From contig JAHFFM010000003.1 in NCBI GenBank assembly GCA_023247935.1, positions 1 through 29,749 on the forward strand: a stretch of DNA of 29,749 nucleotides, read 5' to 3'. The position numbers and the translations under genes are program-made. The stretch comes from Candidatus Omnitrophota bacterium. Its GTDB lineage: Bacteria; Omnitrophota; Gorgyraeia; 2-02-FULL-51-18. Below the pieces are notes generated by a model. The model saw only the letters and a list, made by a program, of their open reading frames with translations, was not told where the DNA came from and searched no databases. This document shows, in pieces, positions 22,546 to 29,749 of the stretch (the first letter of the stretch is position 1; each line of letters starts with the position of its first letter).

Positions 22546-22558
22546 TCACAACTCATCC
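22529..22558. terminator. Hairpin between convergent genes
   Basis: GGATGAG (22529-22535) pairs with CTCATCC (22552-22558). After one mismatch TGTG (22537-22540) pairs with CACA (22547-22550) around a 6-base loop. It lies across the TAG of the nucleotidyltransferase and could end transcription in both directions, although neither side has a strong T run. Its left arm is copy 2 of the 18-base repeat seen at 21164. Confidence 0.45.
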
Positions 22559-22565
22559 CTCATCC

Positions 22566-23330
22566 TCAAACTTTAAACGTATACTCTTTCCCTGCTTCGC
22601 GTTCGTTGTCAGGCGGATAGTTTTTTCTCTTGTCTGCGAAATACTTTTCGCGCCATAAGCCGTCGCTTTGACAGTTATATGTTAGATATAAATTTCTTCT
22701 CTGTCGGTTAGTTAGATTTGGTTTTGATTGATGCGGCACGTAGCAGTCAAAAAAAGCAACGTCTCCCGGTTCCATGGGATAAGGCGTAAATTTCACGCCC
22801 TTCAATTGATCTTCGGTTAAGGGTTTCCATTTTTCGCCAAGCATTCCCCGTTTATGATGGCCGGCAGACAACTCCAAGCATCCGTTTTCGAGAGTGCTTT
22901 TATCAACCGTCACCAGAACCGAGATAAAATATGGCGCATAATCATCCCATCCCGGCTGAATATCCTGATGCGGCGCGAAACCTCCGCCGCCCGGAAGTTT
23001 AAAATTGATTTTTTCTTTAAAAAGCACTGCGGGTCCTTCCAAGAGTTCGGCCACTCGACCCGCCAAGCGGGGTTCATCGACAAATTGGCGCATCACAGGA
23101 TGATAATCCGCGAATTTTTCAATGCGGGATAAAACTTTTTTGTCTTTTTCGAGAAGGCTAGTTTCCAAATAAAACATTTCCTGCCCGAAAATCGGGCCGC
23201 GCGCCACGAGTTTATCCATCCAATCGGAAAGTTTTTGGATCTCAGAGGCATTATACATCGCGCGCACGACGACAAATCCATCCCGCTCAAAATTGGAAAG
23301 TTCCTCTGCTGTAAAAAAACTTTGAGTCAT
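22566..23330 (-). CDS. Phytanoyl-CoA dioxygenase (PhyH)-family oxygenase
   Basis: A 254-residue Fe(II)/2-oxoglutarate-dependent oxygenase. The facial triad is His121 and Asp123 in APHQDIQ plus His200 in YVPHQSKPN. Arg211 or Arg212 (NRQRRNLYLTY) is placed to bind 2-oxoglutarate. ENGCLELSAGHHKRG (148-162) and MEPGDVAFFD (186-195) are further family landmarks. The family hydroxylates many small molecules (phytanoyl-CoA, ectoine, antibiotics, phosphonates), so no substrate can be given. Length is normal. The start ATG 23330 is 14 bases downstream of a 76-bp palindrome on the minus strand. It is separated by that palindrome from hemY, which is transcribed in the same direction. Confidence 0.88.
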   Translation of the reverse strand: MTQSFFTAEELSNFERDGFVVVRAMYNASEIQKLSDWMDKLVARGPIFGQEMFYLETSLLEKDKKVLSRIEKFADYHPVMRQFVDEPRLAGRVAELLEGPAVLFKEKINFKLPGGGGFAPHQDIQPGWDDYAPYFISVLVTVDKSTLENGCLELSAGHHKRGMLGEKWKPLTEDQLKGVKFTPYPMEPGDVAFFDCYVPHQSKPNLTNRQRRNLYLTYNCQSDGLWREKYFADKRKNYPPDNEREAGKEYTFKV

Positions 23331-23343
23331 AAGTTCTCCCGTG

Positions 23344-23419
23344 TGTCATTGCGAGGAGCGAAGCGACGAAGCAATCTCTGCGCAGAGATTGCTTCGTCGC
23401 TTCGCTCCTCGCAATGACA
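23344..23419. repeat. Perfect 76-bp palindrome (38-bp arms)
   Basis: The left arm contains CATTGCGAGGAGCGAAGCGA and continues to TCTGC at the centre; the right arm is its exact complement with no loop. The core is familiar from interspersed palindromic repeats reported in unrelated bacteria (for example Rickettsia-like and Dehalococcoides-like genomes). They are presumed to be small non-autonomous mobile units. It sits between the hemY stop and the oxygenase start, both on the minus strand. Its RNA would form a very stable hairpin that could limit read-through or stabilise the upstream message. Confidence 0.9.
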
Positions 23420-23425
23420 GCATTA

Positions 23426-24847
23426 TTATAAACGAGACAACCACTCAAACGCCATGTCCGCCTGAACACGCGCATCATGAACGCAATCCGAAATGCCGGT
23501 GCCGCGATAAGAAGCTCCGGTAAGATACAATCCCGGAAAACGTTGAACTTTAGTTTCGATAGCGGCCACCAGAGAAGCGTGGCCGACTTTGTATTGTGGC
23601 AAAGCTTCCGTATGCCGGTGTAAAGTGGAAAAAATCGGCTGCCCTTTTATTCCCAGAAACTCGGACAGTTCTTTTTGGGCGGTTCGGGTTAATTCCTGAT
23701 CGGACATTTCAAAATATCTTTTTCCAAAGGCTCCGCCCACAAAAACACGAAAAAGCGCGTGCTCGGAAGGCGCGCGGCCAGGAAATTTTTTATCCACAAA
23801 CGTGCAAGCCATCAGCGACTTTTTTTCAGCGGCAGGCACCACAAATCCAAAACCATTTAAAGAATGAGAAATGGCTTGCCGCGGATACGCGAAATAAAGC
23901 GTGGCTACGGATTCATAACTGATTTGATTCAACTTTTCCGAAAGCGCCGGCTCAAATGGATGAATCAGAGGAGAAACCGCTTTCGCTGGCAGCGCGAAAC
24001 AAATTAAATCAGCCGTCAAAACCTGTCCGCTTCTTGCCGTTATTGTCCATTTTCCGGAAACCACGTCACGATATAATTTTTCAATTTCAGTGGCCATATA
24101 AAAAGTATTTGCCGGAAGAGAGTCGGCAAGCGCGCGAGTCAAAGTTTCCATCCCCTTCTTAAAAGACAAAAATAAACTGTACCGAACACCGCTGGTTTTT
24201 TCAGGAACGGCTTTGCTTTTGGCCGTTTTTTTGAGACCCAAGATGACGCTCCCGTACTTTGCTTCCAATTCCTTAAAACGTGGCATGGTATTTTGCATGC
24301 TGAGCTGTTCCGGGTCGCCTGAATAAACGCCCGCGATCATCGGCTGGCCTACGCACTGGAGCGCTTCTTTTCCAAATCTTCTTTCTATAAAAGAAGCGAT
24401 GCTCTCGTCTTCACCGACTTTGGACTTCGGCAATCCCATTTCCATTAAAACCCGCGCCTTTCCCTGCCACGAAAAAAGAGGGGATTTCAGAAACGACAGG
24501 ATACTTTTTGGCGCGATTAAATGAAATCCTTGCGGGATGCCGAGAAGTTCTCCGGAACGCGCCACAAACACGCGGCGATTTTGCTCGTGAGTGCCTATAA
24601 TTTCCGGCCCGACAAACAAATCTCTCGCCAATTCCAAAGCCCACGGCTTTTCAGACAAAAATGAATCCGGCCCTTTTTCGATTAGAAAACCTTCGCGGGA
24701 TTCGGTGGCGATGGCGCCGCCGATTCTCGAAGATTTTTCAAGAATAGTTAAACGGATAGGAATATTTTGGGCTTTGGATAATTCTTCAAGGCGATGCGCA
24801 AAAGCCAGGCCGGAAATACCGGCGCCGATCACGATAACTTGTTTCAT
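23426..24847 (-). CDS. hemY: Oxygen-dependent protoporphyrinogen/coproporphyrinogen oxidase (HemY type)
   Basis: A 473-residue flavoenzyme, the usual size for HemY. It oxidises protoporphyrinogen IX (or coproporphyrinogen III in the alternative pathway) by six electrons late in haem synthesis. The FAD loop is VIGAGISGLAFAHRL (5-19) and ILEKSSRIGGAI (35-46) completes the dinucleotide site. IEKGPDSFL follows. GQPMIAGVYSGDPEQLSM (about 165-182) and the C-terminal FAD contact LTGASYRGTGISDCV (about 444-458) are diagnostic. No other haem gene is in the window. It begins 10 bases after the RelE toxin stop, so the toxin-antitoxin promoter may read into it. No Shine-Dalgarno of note was seen. Confidence 0.92.
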   Translation of the reverse strand: MKQVIVIGAGISGLAFAHRLEELSKAQNIPIRLTILEKSSRIGGAIATESREGFLIEKGPDSFLSEKPWALELARDLFVGPEIIGTHEQNRRVFVARSGELLGIPQGFHLIAPKSILSFLKSPLFSWQGKARVLMEMGLPKSKVGEDESIASFIERRFGKEALQCVGQPMIAGVYSGDPEQLSMQNTMPRFKELEAKYGSVILGLKKTAKSKAVPEKTSGVRYSLFLSFKKGMETLTRALADSLPANTFYMATEIEKLYRDVVSGKWTITARSGQVLTADLICFALPAKAVSPLIHPFEPALSEKLNQISYESVATLYFAYPRQAISHSLNGFGFVVPAAEKKSLMACTFVDKKFPGRAPSEHALFRVFVGGAFGKRYFEMSDQELTRTAQKELSEFLGIKGQPIFSTLHRHTEALPQYKVGHASLVAAIETKVQRFPGLYLTGASYRGTGISDCVHDARVQADMAFEWLSRL

Positions 24848-24857
24848 AAAAGAGGGT

Positions 24858-25163
24858 TTATTCTTTCAATCTTTTGAGAGCCGTTTGATAAACTTCTTCG
24901 TGACGCCGGATGCCGACGGCAAGAATAAACACCTCACGACGAATTTTATCGATTCTGTATACGATTCGATAATCGTTGAATATCTTGAGCTTTCTGTATA
25001 AATGAAGGCGGCCGGAAAGGGGTTCTCCCGCCTCCAATGGATGCGAAGATAAAAGCTCCAAACACTTGGTTTTTATCTTGTCTTTGGTTTTCTTGTCAAA
25101 ATATTGAGAATCTTCACGGATGACTTCCTGATGCAAGAGCACTTTGTACGAACGGTTTACCAT
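24858..25163 (-). CDS. RelE/ParE-superfamily toxin
   Basis: A 101-residue basic protein of the RelE fold. It starts YKVLLHQEVIREDSQYFDK, has LLSSHPLEAGEPLSGRLHLYRKLKI in the middle, and ends with DYRIVYRIDKIRREVFILAVGIRRHEEVY. The Y-R-(I/V)-x-Y strand and the terminal R-x-x-x-x-Y are the usual active-site region of ribosome-dependent mRNA interferases. The toxin ATG overlaps the antitoxin stop by seven bases, the standard coupled arrangement with antitoxin first. The toxin may instead be ParE-like; the sequence does not decide. Confidence 0.88.
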   Translation of the reverse strand: MVNRSYKVLLHQEVIREDSQYFDKKTKDKIKTKCLELLSSHPLEAGEPLSGRLHLYRKLKIFNDYRIVYRIDKIRREVFILAVGIRRHEEVYQTALKRLKE

Positions 25164-25420
25164 TTATGGATATCAACGTAATCCGTTTTTTTAGACTCTT
25201 TGTCACGTTTTTCGGCTAAGCATGCCAAAATATATTCTTCTGCATAATCCAGCATTTCTTCTTCCTGTTCAAATCTACGGTAATCAACCATAACGGCCAC
25301 GGGCTTGTTGTGTTTCTCCAGGACGACGGGATGTGATTTTAATTCTTTTAATATCGCTTCCGATTTCGTCCTTAATTCACTTAACCCGGCAATGGTTGTT
25401 TCTTTTTTAACGGTAATCAT
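25157..25420 (-). CDS. Phd/YefM-family antitoxin
   Basis: An 87-residue protein. Residues 1-55 are the Phd/YefM DNA-binding fold (ITVKKETTIAGLSELRTKSEAIL, then HPVVLEKHNKPVAVMVDYRRFE). The acidic C-terminal tail (EEEMLDYAEEYILACLAEKRDK) is the expected toxin-wrapping segment. It should bind and neutralise the RelE-like toxin and repress the shared promoter. A strong GGGGAGG ribosome site stands five bases before the ATG, favouring high antitoxin output. The last codons overlap the toxin start. Confidence 0.9.
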   Translation of the reverse strand: MITVKKETTIAGLSELRTKSEAILKELKSHPVVLEKHNKPVAVMVDYRRFEQEEEMLDYAEEYILACLAEKRDKESKKTDYVDIHKW

Positions 25421-25440
25421 GCGAACCTCCCCATACTGAG

Positions 25441-25469
25441 AGAGTACACGAAGGGTTTATTTTTGTCAA
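25441..25469 (-). promoter_or_regulatory. Toxin-antitoxin promoter
   Basis: Minus strand TTGACA (25469-25464, perfect consensus), a 17-base spacer and TACTCT (25446-25441), 20 bases before the antitoxin ATG. Two direct copies of TTTTAGTAC (25472-25480 and 25496-25504) lie just upstream and may be binding sites for the antitoxin or its complex. Confidence 0.65.
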
Positions 25470-25490
25470 TATTTTAGTACAAAATTTGAA

Positions 25491-26138
25491 CTATTTTTTA
25501 GTACGAATATTTGTAGGTGATTTGACTTCGGAATGATTGCTAAAAAGCCCTAAAACCTTTCCAAAAACCGCTCGCACGAAACGCCATAACAGTTTCAGGA
25601 TAAAGTAGGAAAGAATGACAAAAACAATGATCAGGCTGCACGCCAAGACCGGGTGTTTGATGAAAAACCAGTAAAGGAAAAAAACCAGTGAATGCTCGGC
25701 AATGCTGGCCACAATATTGGAAACAGGCTCCGGCGACGTGTTAATCGCCAGTCTGGAGGAAGCCTTCACCGCATGAGAATCCAACGCCAGCGTGCCCGTA
25801 AACAGCGCTAAAGCGGTTTGCACGACAGGCCCATTCTCGGTCCCTGCCATATACCCGGCTAATGCCGCCCCGGCGGGCCGGATAAAGGTATGCACGGAGT
25901 CCCACATCGAATCCACGTAAGGTACCTTATCCGCAATAAATTCAATGAGATAGAGTATAATGGCAAAGCCAATAATAAAGGGGTTTGAAATCGTTTGCAA
26001 GGCCCCGGGCAACTCAACCCAACCCGCACGCGAACTGATTCCCAAAATGGCCACCGTGAGGTAAATACTAATGCCCGACGTCCACCCCACCAAAAGCAAA
26101 ATCGCGTATCCGGCTAACTGCGCCATCATCGTTTCCAT
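25491..26138 (-). CDS. DUF4126-family membrane protein
   Basis: A 215-residue protein with about five or six hydrophobic segments. The family pattern is visible: GWTSGISIYLTVAILGISSR at the start, ELPGALQTISNPFIIG, then FIADKVPYVDSMWDSVHTFIRPAGAALAGY and STN/NTSPEPVSNIVASIAEHSLV. DUF4126 proteins are inner-membrane proteins of unknown role found across many phyla. The basic tail (VKSPTNIRTKK) is cytoplasmic. The ATG has a GTAGG-type ribosome site eight or nine bases upstream. The stop is TAG, and the 3' end contains one of the TTTTAGTAC repeats of the toxin-antitoxin promoter region. No partner is evident. Confidence 0.85.
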   Translation of the reverse strand: METMMAQLAGYAILLLVGWTSGISIYLTVAILGISSRAGWVELPGALQTISNPFIIGFAIILYLIEFIADKVPYVDSMWDSVHTFIRPAGAALAGYMAGTENGPVVQTALALFTGTLALDSHAVKASSRLAINTSPEPVSNIVASIAEHSLVFFLYWFFIKHPVLACSLIIVFVILSYFILKLLWRFVRAVFGKVLGLFSNHSEVKSPTNIRTKK

Positions 26139-26179
26139 GGCATGAGCCTACCAACCTTAAAATCCGCTGTCAACTTGGG

Positions 26180-26260
26180 ATAATCCGAAAAATAAGCTTG
26201 ATCCTTCTTTTACCCGTGATCGGTTTGGTTCTTTATTATCTCTTGGGAAAGAAAAAATAG
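26180..26260 (+). pseudogene. C-terminal remnant of a PLDc_N-type small membrane protein
   Basis: A frame without a start codon reads IIRKISLILLLPVIGLVLYY then LLGKKK and stops at TAG 26258-26260. It matches the second transmembrane helix and basic tail of the short PLDc_N-domain proteins (typically WxxxLIxxPxIGxLLYFLxGRKK). The first helix and start are absent. It is a stub between two minus-strand genes, evidence of past rearrangement here. Confidence 0.4.
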
Positions 26261-26273
26261 TTACGCCTTATCA

Positions 26274-27419
26274 TCAAGACCAGGACGCATTGATATCGGA
26301 AATTCTCATTAAAGGTAAAACGGAAACCTTGGAAGAAACTTTGTAAGTTTCATTCCCCGGATAAATCACCCAAAGATGTTCTAATTTCAAATCCTCCAAG
26401 GAAACAATCATTGATTTTGTCAAAGATGGCGCATCCGCATATTTAAATTCAGCTCCCCACCATTTACCGCGCTTTCTCCAAATAAGATCCGTCTCCGCGC
26501 CGGCATGCGTTCTCCAGAAAAAGAATTCTTCTGGTTCCAAGTCTGCACTTTTAATTAAAGTTTCCATCGCGAAACCTTCCCAAGATGCGCCCAATTTTGG
26601 ATGGGTCAAAAGATCCTTTTCATTTTCAACGGACAATAACCGATGAAACAAACCGGAGTCGCGAAAATAAATTTTTGGGTTTTTGATTAATCTTTTGCCG
26701 ATATTGGAAAACCAGGGCCTTAATACTCGGATCATAAATGACGCTTCCAATATGTCGATGTACTTGCGGACCGTCATGTCCGATATTCCAAAAGACCGCG
26801 CGATTTCGGAATAATTGATCACCTGTCCATGGTAATTCCCAAGCATCGTCCAAAATCTTTTCAGGGTTTGCGAGGGAATTGAAATGCCGAGCTGTGGAAT
26901 ATCTTTTTCAAAAAAAGTCGTAAGATATTGATAAAGCCATTCCATGCAACTATCGTGACTGGCTGCCAGATAAGCCTTGGGGTACCCTCCACGCAGCCAA
27001 AGTTTTCTAAAATAAGTCTCCCCCACATCCTGGATCGAGAAACCCGAAAGGTAACAATATGCGATCCGGCCGGCCAAAGACTCCGAAGATTGGCGAAGAA
27101 GTTGGCCTGAAGCGCTCCCCAAAACCAGGTATTTTTGCTTAGGATGATGGTCCACCAGATAGCGCATGACCGGAAAAAGATCCGGACGCCTCTGGACCTC
27201 ATCAATCACTATAAGACCTTTTAAAGATTCCAATAATAACTGGGGATTCTCAAATGCGCGAAGGTGGCGCTCATTTTCAAGATCAAAATAATGATCCGCC
27301 TTAACCTGGTGGGCCAAAAAAGTTTTCCCGCATTGCCTGGGACCTAAAAGAGCGGTGACCGGAAAACCTTTTAGCAACCGCTGAATGTTATTTAAATCTT
27401 TTTTTCTCTGAATAAGCAT
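26274..27419 (-). CDS. AAA-type ATPase with C-terminal DUF4143 domain
   Basis: A 381-residue protein. The ATPase part has Walker A GPRQCGKT (26-33), Walker B LIVIDE near 70 and a sensor-like VLGSASGQLLR. A winged-helix region follows (NYSEIARSFGISDMTVRKYIDIL). The C-terminal DUF4143 domain shows FYFRDSGLF-like, SWEGFAMETLI and a nuclease-like FWRTHAGAETDLIW...GAEFKYA, reminiscent of the PD-(D/E)XK pattern D/E-x-D-L...E-x-K. This is a large family in anaerobes and candidate phyla, often encoded singly as mobile genes with toxin-like or DNA-related functions suspected. The ATG lacks a Shine-Dalgarno. AAGGAT instead precedes an out-of-frame ATG at 27435 that opens a 15-codon frame overlapping the start. 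A 14-bp inverted repeat lies upstream. Confidence 0.9.
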   Translation of the reverse strand: MLIQRKKDLNNIQRLLKGFPVTALLGPRQCGKTFLAHQVKADHYFDLENERHLRAFENPQLLLESLKGLIVIDEVQRRPDLFPVMRYLVDHHPKQKYLVLGSASGQLLRQSSESLAGRIAYCYLSGFSIQDVGETYFRKLWLRGGYPKAYLAASHDSCMEWLYQYLTTFFEKDIPQLGISIPSQTLKRFWTMLGNYHGQVINYSEIARSFGISDMTVRKYIDILEASFMIRVLRPWFSNIGKRLIKNPKIYFRDSGLFHRLLSVENEKDLLTHPKLGASWEGFAMETLIKSADLEPEEFFFWRTHAGAETDLIWRKRGKWWGAEFKYADAPSLTKSMIVSLEDLKLEHLWVIYPGNETYKVSSKVSVLPLMRISDINASWS

Positions 27420-27441
27420 ACATAAAGCTTACCATTTTATC

Positions 27442-27476
27442 CTTGAAAAATCAAACTATAAATTTGATTTTTCAAG
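27442..27476. repeat. Perfect 14-bp inverted repeat upstream of the DUF4143 ATPase
   Basis: CTTGAAAAATCAAA (27442-27455) and TTTGATTTTTCAAG (27463-27476) around a 7-base AT spacer. On the minus strand the arms include TTGAAA and TTGATT and the spacer gives TTTATAG, so promoter and operator functions may coincide. It is located between the large-protein stop and the ATPase start, 23 bases from the latter. Confidence 0.7.
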
Positions 27477-27512
27477 TATAAAAATGCCTCGTGAAACAGG
27501 CTTCGTTGCAAG

Positions 27513-29749
27513 CTATGCGGAATGCCCCATTGCCTCTTGCGCCAGCCGGGTGGCCTTGAGCAAGAGATTGACCGGGATACGCTCGATTGCCTGCACCACG
27601 AGCAAATACACGGGGTTTTTTTCATCTTCAACTTTTCGAAGCAGCCCGACAATTCCTCTGGGCAGGATTTTTCCGATGAGACGGCCCAAAAGCTGGGTTG
27701 TTTTGCTTTCGTCCAGCTCAAGAGCGATTCTGGCGCCTGCGGTCAGGACGGCAAATTCAGGGAAAAGCGGAAAATTTCCGGCTTTACCCGCCTGAAAATG
27801 CTCTTTGCCTATATAACCATTGCCGCGTTTAATATCCCTGATGTTTTGACTGATAATCATCCGGTATCGGTCAAGGCCTTGGGTGTTATCGGAAACTTCC
27901 GGAATGATTTTTCCGCCTTCATCATAAATTTCAAATAAAACAAGGCCCAAAAGCCTTTGTCTGACTTCATCGTTTTCAGTTTGCCGCGCTCTGACCTCAA
28001 AAACCTGCTTGAGTTTTTGTTTGGCATCCAAAAGATTCTGCATATAGGCTTCCAAAGCCTGGGCTTCTTCATCTGATTTCTGACCCGGATAATCAGGCGT
28101 ATGCAAAGCCAAGACAAAAGGCTGCAGTTTATCAAGGATATCCTGATCCGACAAAGCCGCTAAATCGGCTTTCAAAGATTTTTCAGCAAAACGATTGATG
28201 CTCATGAGCTTCGTAGCCAAAATTTCCGGTGAAGTTTCGGGAATGGCTTTAAGAATGTCTTTTTGAGGAATACCGTGGAGCAGCAAGGAAGCGCTGTTGT
28301 CGTAATTTGCGGTGTAGTCGATGATGCCGATATCCGTAAAGGACGCAAGCCCATTCCATTGCCGCACAATCGCAAAATGTCCCTGCCGCGTTTGCTCGCC
28401 CTCTTTTATCGTGTGGGTAAAATAAAGCGAAGTGTATTTGCCCACATTCGGCAAAAATAAATTATAAATCCGCCCCAAAACCCCCGGGTTCGCCCGCTCC
28501 GCCTGCGAGAGAACATCCGCAAGCCCCGCATCCGCCTTAATCCTAGGCAGATCCGACACCCCCACCTGCGACTGAACGAGCCTCGCGCCATAAATCTTAC
28601 TCATTTCCAAGTCAGTAGCAGCTTCAAAAAAATCTTTTCTGGGCTGCTCCTCCGCCGCTCGGGCACCTGATGATTTTAATGTGATGGAATAATTCACTTT
28701 CTCTGGATCCAAGTCTTTTTTTTGTACCTCGACGCTGTCGTTTGAATACTTATCGGAAAGCTGTGGCGCTATCCCTAGTATCATCGCGTCTATAGCGGTT
28801 TCCATATCGCCGCTATTTCGAAAAGGCAAAGATCCACCCTCCACCAATTTTTGACCATCTGCATAAACATCCACATGCAAATTTCTGGACAAATCAGGAT
28901 GGCTTTTGTCATATTTCTCATTCAGTTCTTTGGCTATAGGTTCAAATTTTTTAGCTATAACATCCACCAAATATTCTCTTTGAGTTAAAGCAATTGAAAC
29001 CACGGGGTGGGTAAAAATTTTTTGTTCTCCCTGCCTCCCGCCTTTTGCCTCCTGTCCGTTGATTGTTTCCGCCATCCGCGCGGCGTGGACACCAGTCGCT
29101 GCGCCGCCAGTCACCGGTTCCAATCCTGATGACTTTGTGACCTGGTGACCTTGTAATGTTTCATTCCCCGTAAGCCGCGTACCCGTTTTTTCATGCATGC
29201 CTTCGCTTTTGCTTCCAAAAAAATAAACTCTGCCTCGATCCCCATGAGAATCCTGGGTAGTTAGCCACTGGGTTTCGTGAACCCAAGATATCTCTTTCAA
29301 AGTGAACGTTTGGGGAGAATCAAGATTTTTTTTCCACTCTTTTTCAAAAAATTCTATTTGTTCTTTGAGACGGTTTAAAACTTTTTCATTTTCTTCTTCG
29401 GTCAAATCGGGCGTAACAAGCAGCCGCCCAATCGTCATAGACACAAGTTGCTTTGGACGACTGGTAATGCGCCCCAGAGCGATTTGATTGGCTTTGTCAT
29501 AAAGTTTTTGACGATAATCAGAAAAATTTCCGGATAAATCGGCGTACAACCTCACGAATCCACCATCCACTCCGACCCCATATCCCATAAATGTCAGATC
29601 AAATGGATCTGTTTTTACCGTAAGTTCCCGAACCATTTTTTTCAAGCCTTCTTTATCTTCATTCGTAAGTCTCTGGCTACTATTATCGTCCAGCAACAAC
29701 CTTGGTTCTTGGAACACGGCGGGCGAAAAATGGAGATTTTGACGTTCAA
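27513..29749 (-). CDS. C-terminal part of a very large unclassified protein, Omnitrophota-like
   Basis: At least 745 residues are visible; the frame is still open at the right edge (it begins ERQNLHFSPAVFQEPRLLL in the window), so the true start lies outside. An internal GTG at 29717 should not be taken as the start. No signal peptide, transmembrane segment or enzyme motif is visible. The content is helical and charged, with a low-complexity linker (about residues 185-245: SKSEGMHEKTGTRLTGNE and on to GGAATGVHAARMAE). A central stretch reads HFAIVRQWNGLASFTDIGII. From memory this style is typical of the giant multi-domain proteins of Omnitrophota, which often carry protease, kinase or isomerase-like segments further upstream. 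It ends with TAG, 94 bases before the ATPase gene. Function unknown. Confidence 0.7.
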   Translation of the reverse strand, partial: ERQNLHFSPAVFQEPRLLLDDNSSQRLTNEDKEGLKKMVRELTVKTDPFDLTFMGYGVGVDGGFVRLYADLSGNFSDYRQKLYDKANQIALGRITSRPKQLVSMTIGRLLVTPDLTEEENEKVLNRLKEQIEFFEKEWKKNLDSPQTFTLKEISWVHETQWLTTQDSHGDRGRVYFFGSKSEGMHEKTGTRLTGNETLQGHQVTKSSGLEPVTGGAATGVHAARMAETINGQEAKGGRQGEQKIFTHPVVSIALTQREYLVDVIAKKFEPIAKELNEKYDKSHPDLSRNLHVDVYADGQKLVEGGSLPFRNSGDMETAIDAMILGIAPQLSDKYSNDSVEVQKKDLDPEKVNYSITLKSSGARAAEEQPRKDFFEAATDLEMSKIYGARLVQSQVGVSDLPRIKADAGLADVLSQAERANPGVLGRIYNLFLPNVGKYTSLYFTHTIKEGEQTRQGHFAIVRQWNGLASFTDIGIIDYTANYDNSASLLLHGIPQKDILKAIPETSPEILATKLMSINRFAEKSLKADLAALSDQDILDKLQPFVLALHTPDYPGQKSDEEAQALEAYMQNLLDAKQKLKQVFEVRARQTENDEVRQRLLGLVLFEIYDEGGKIIPEVSDNTQGLDRYRMIISQNIRDIKRGNGYIGKEHFQAGKAGNFPLFPEFAVLTAGARIALELDESKTTQLLGRLIGKILPRGIVGLLRKVEDEKNPVYLLVVQAIERIPVNLLLKATRLAQEAMGHSA

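Noticed and set aside
1..29749. CRISPR array
   Set aside because: No regularly spaced direct repeats of 23-40 bases were seen anywhere; the repeats present are palindromes or isolated pairs.
29717..29749. GTG 29717 as the start of the large right-edge protein
   Set aside because: The frame stays open upstream to the window edge with protein-like content, and no ribosome site precedes the GTG.

Overview
The window is one continuous stretch of a bacterial chromosome with moderate GC content, protein-coding on both strands. The best guess at its source is a member of Candidatus Omnitrophota (former OP3) or a related PVC-type diderm. The guess rests on the very large unclassified protein running off the right edge, the secreted FecR and WD40 proteins, the AsmA-family protein (which implies an outer membrane), the frequent TTG starts and the mix of Gram-negative-like envelope genes. 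It comes from style of gene content rather than a marker gene, so confidence in the phylum is only moderate. All three standard stop codons are used at gene ends, TAG repeatedly, so the standard bacterial code applies. LAYOUT, left: the last 23 codons of an alpha-glucan phosphorylase; a secreted WD40 beta-propeller protein (minus); then a three-gene overlapping operon (plus) of polysaccharide deacetylase, family 2 glycosyltransferase and acyltransferase-3, which looks like a surface-polysaccharide decoration unit with its own sigma70-like promoter. CENTRE-LEFT (5.2-8.4 kb): a tRNA-Arg(ACG) gene whose 3' end is repeated directly 1.45 kb downstream and, in part, in inverted orientation 2.9 kb downstream. 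Between the direct repeats lie gene remnants, a small apparently leaderless gene, a DUF2335 gene interrupted by an amber codon and an unrecognised small ORF. This is a decayed or integrase-less mini-island at a tRNA gene. Next to it is an unusual signal peptidase I carrying a duplicated N-terminal membrane domain. CENTRE (8.4-15 kb): a secreted protein of unknown function, a VOC-fold protein, a secreted alpha/beta hydrolase coupled to a methyltransferase and an FAD oxidoreductase, then (minus) an AsmA-family protein and a tiny secreted-protein gene with an in-frame TGA and a textbook terminator. RIGHT-CENTRE (15-21 kb, minus): a tightly overlapping cluster of a soluble histidine kinase, two secreted proteins sharing a roughly 80-residue repeated domain I do not recognise, a fusion of a flippase-like LPG-synthase membrane domain with a CDP-alcohol phosphotransferase domain, and a GT-C membrane glycosyltransferase. 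Divergent from it are a FecR-domain protein and a sugar/choline-type nucleotidyltransferase that could supply the CDP-activated substrate. RIGHT (22.5-29.7 kb, mostly minus): a phytanoyl-CoA dioxygenase-like oxygenase, a perfect 76-bp palindromic repeat, HemY protoporphyrinogen oxidase, a Phd/RelE toxin-antitoxin pair, a DUF4126 membrane protein, a PLDc_N gene remnant, a DUF4143 ATPase and the C-terminal part of a very large unclassified protein. HOW THE GENES WORK TOGETHER: the dominant theme is envelope construction (polysaccharide trimming and acylation, lipid-linked glycosyl transfer, lipid head-group chemistry, AsmA-type transport, protein export). Mobile or selfish features (tRNA mini-island, toxin-antitoxin pair, palindromic repeat, gene stubs) sit between the blocks.
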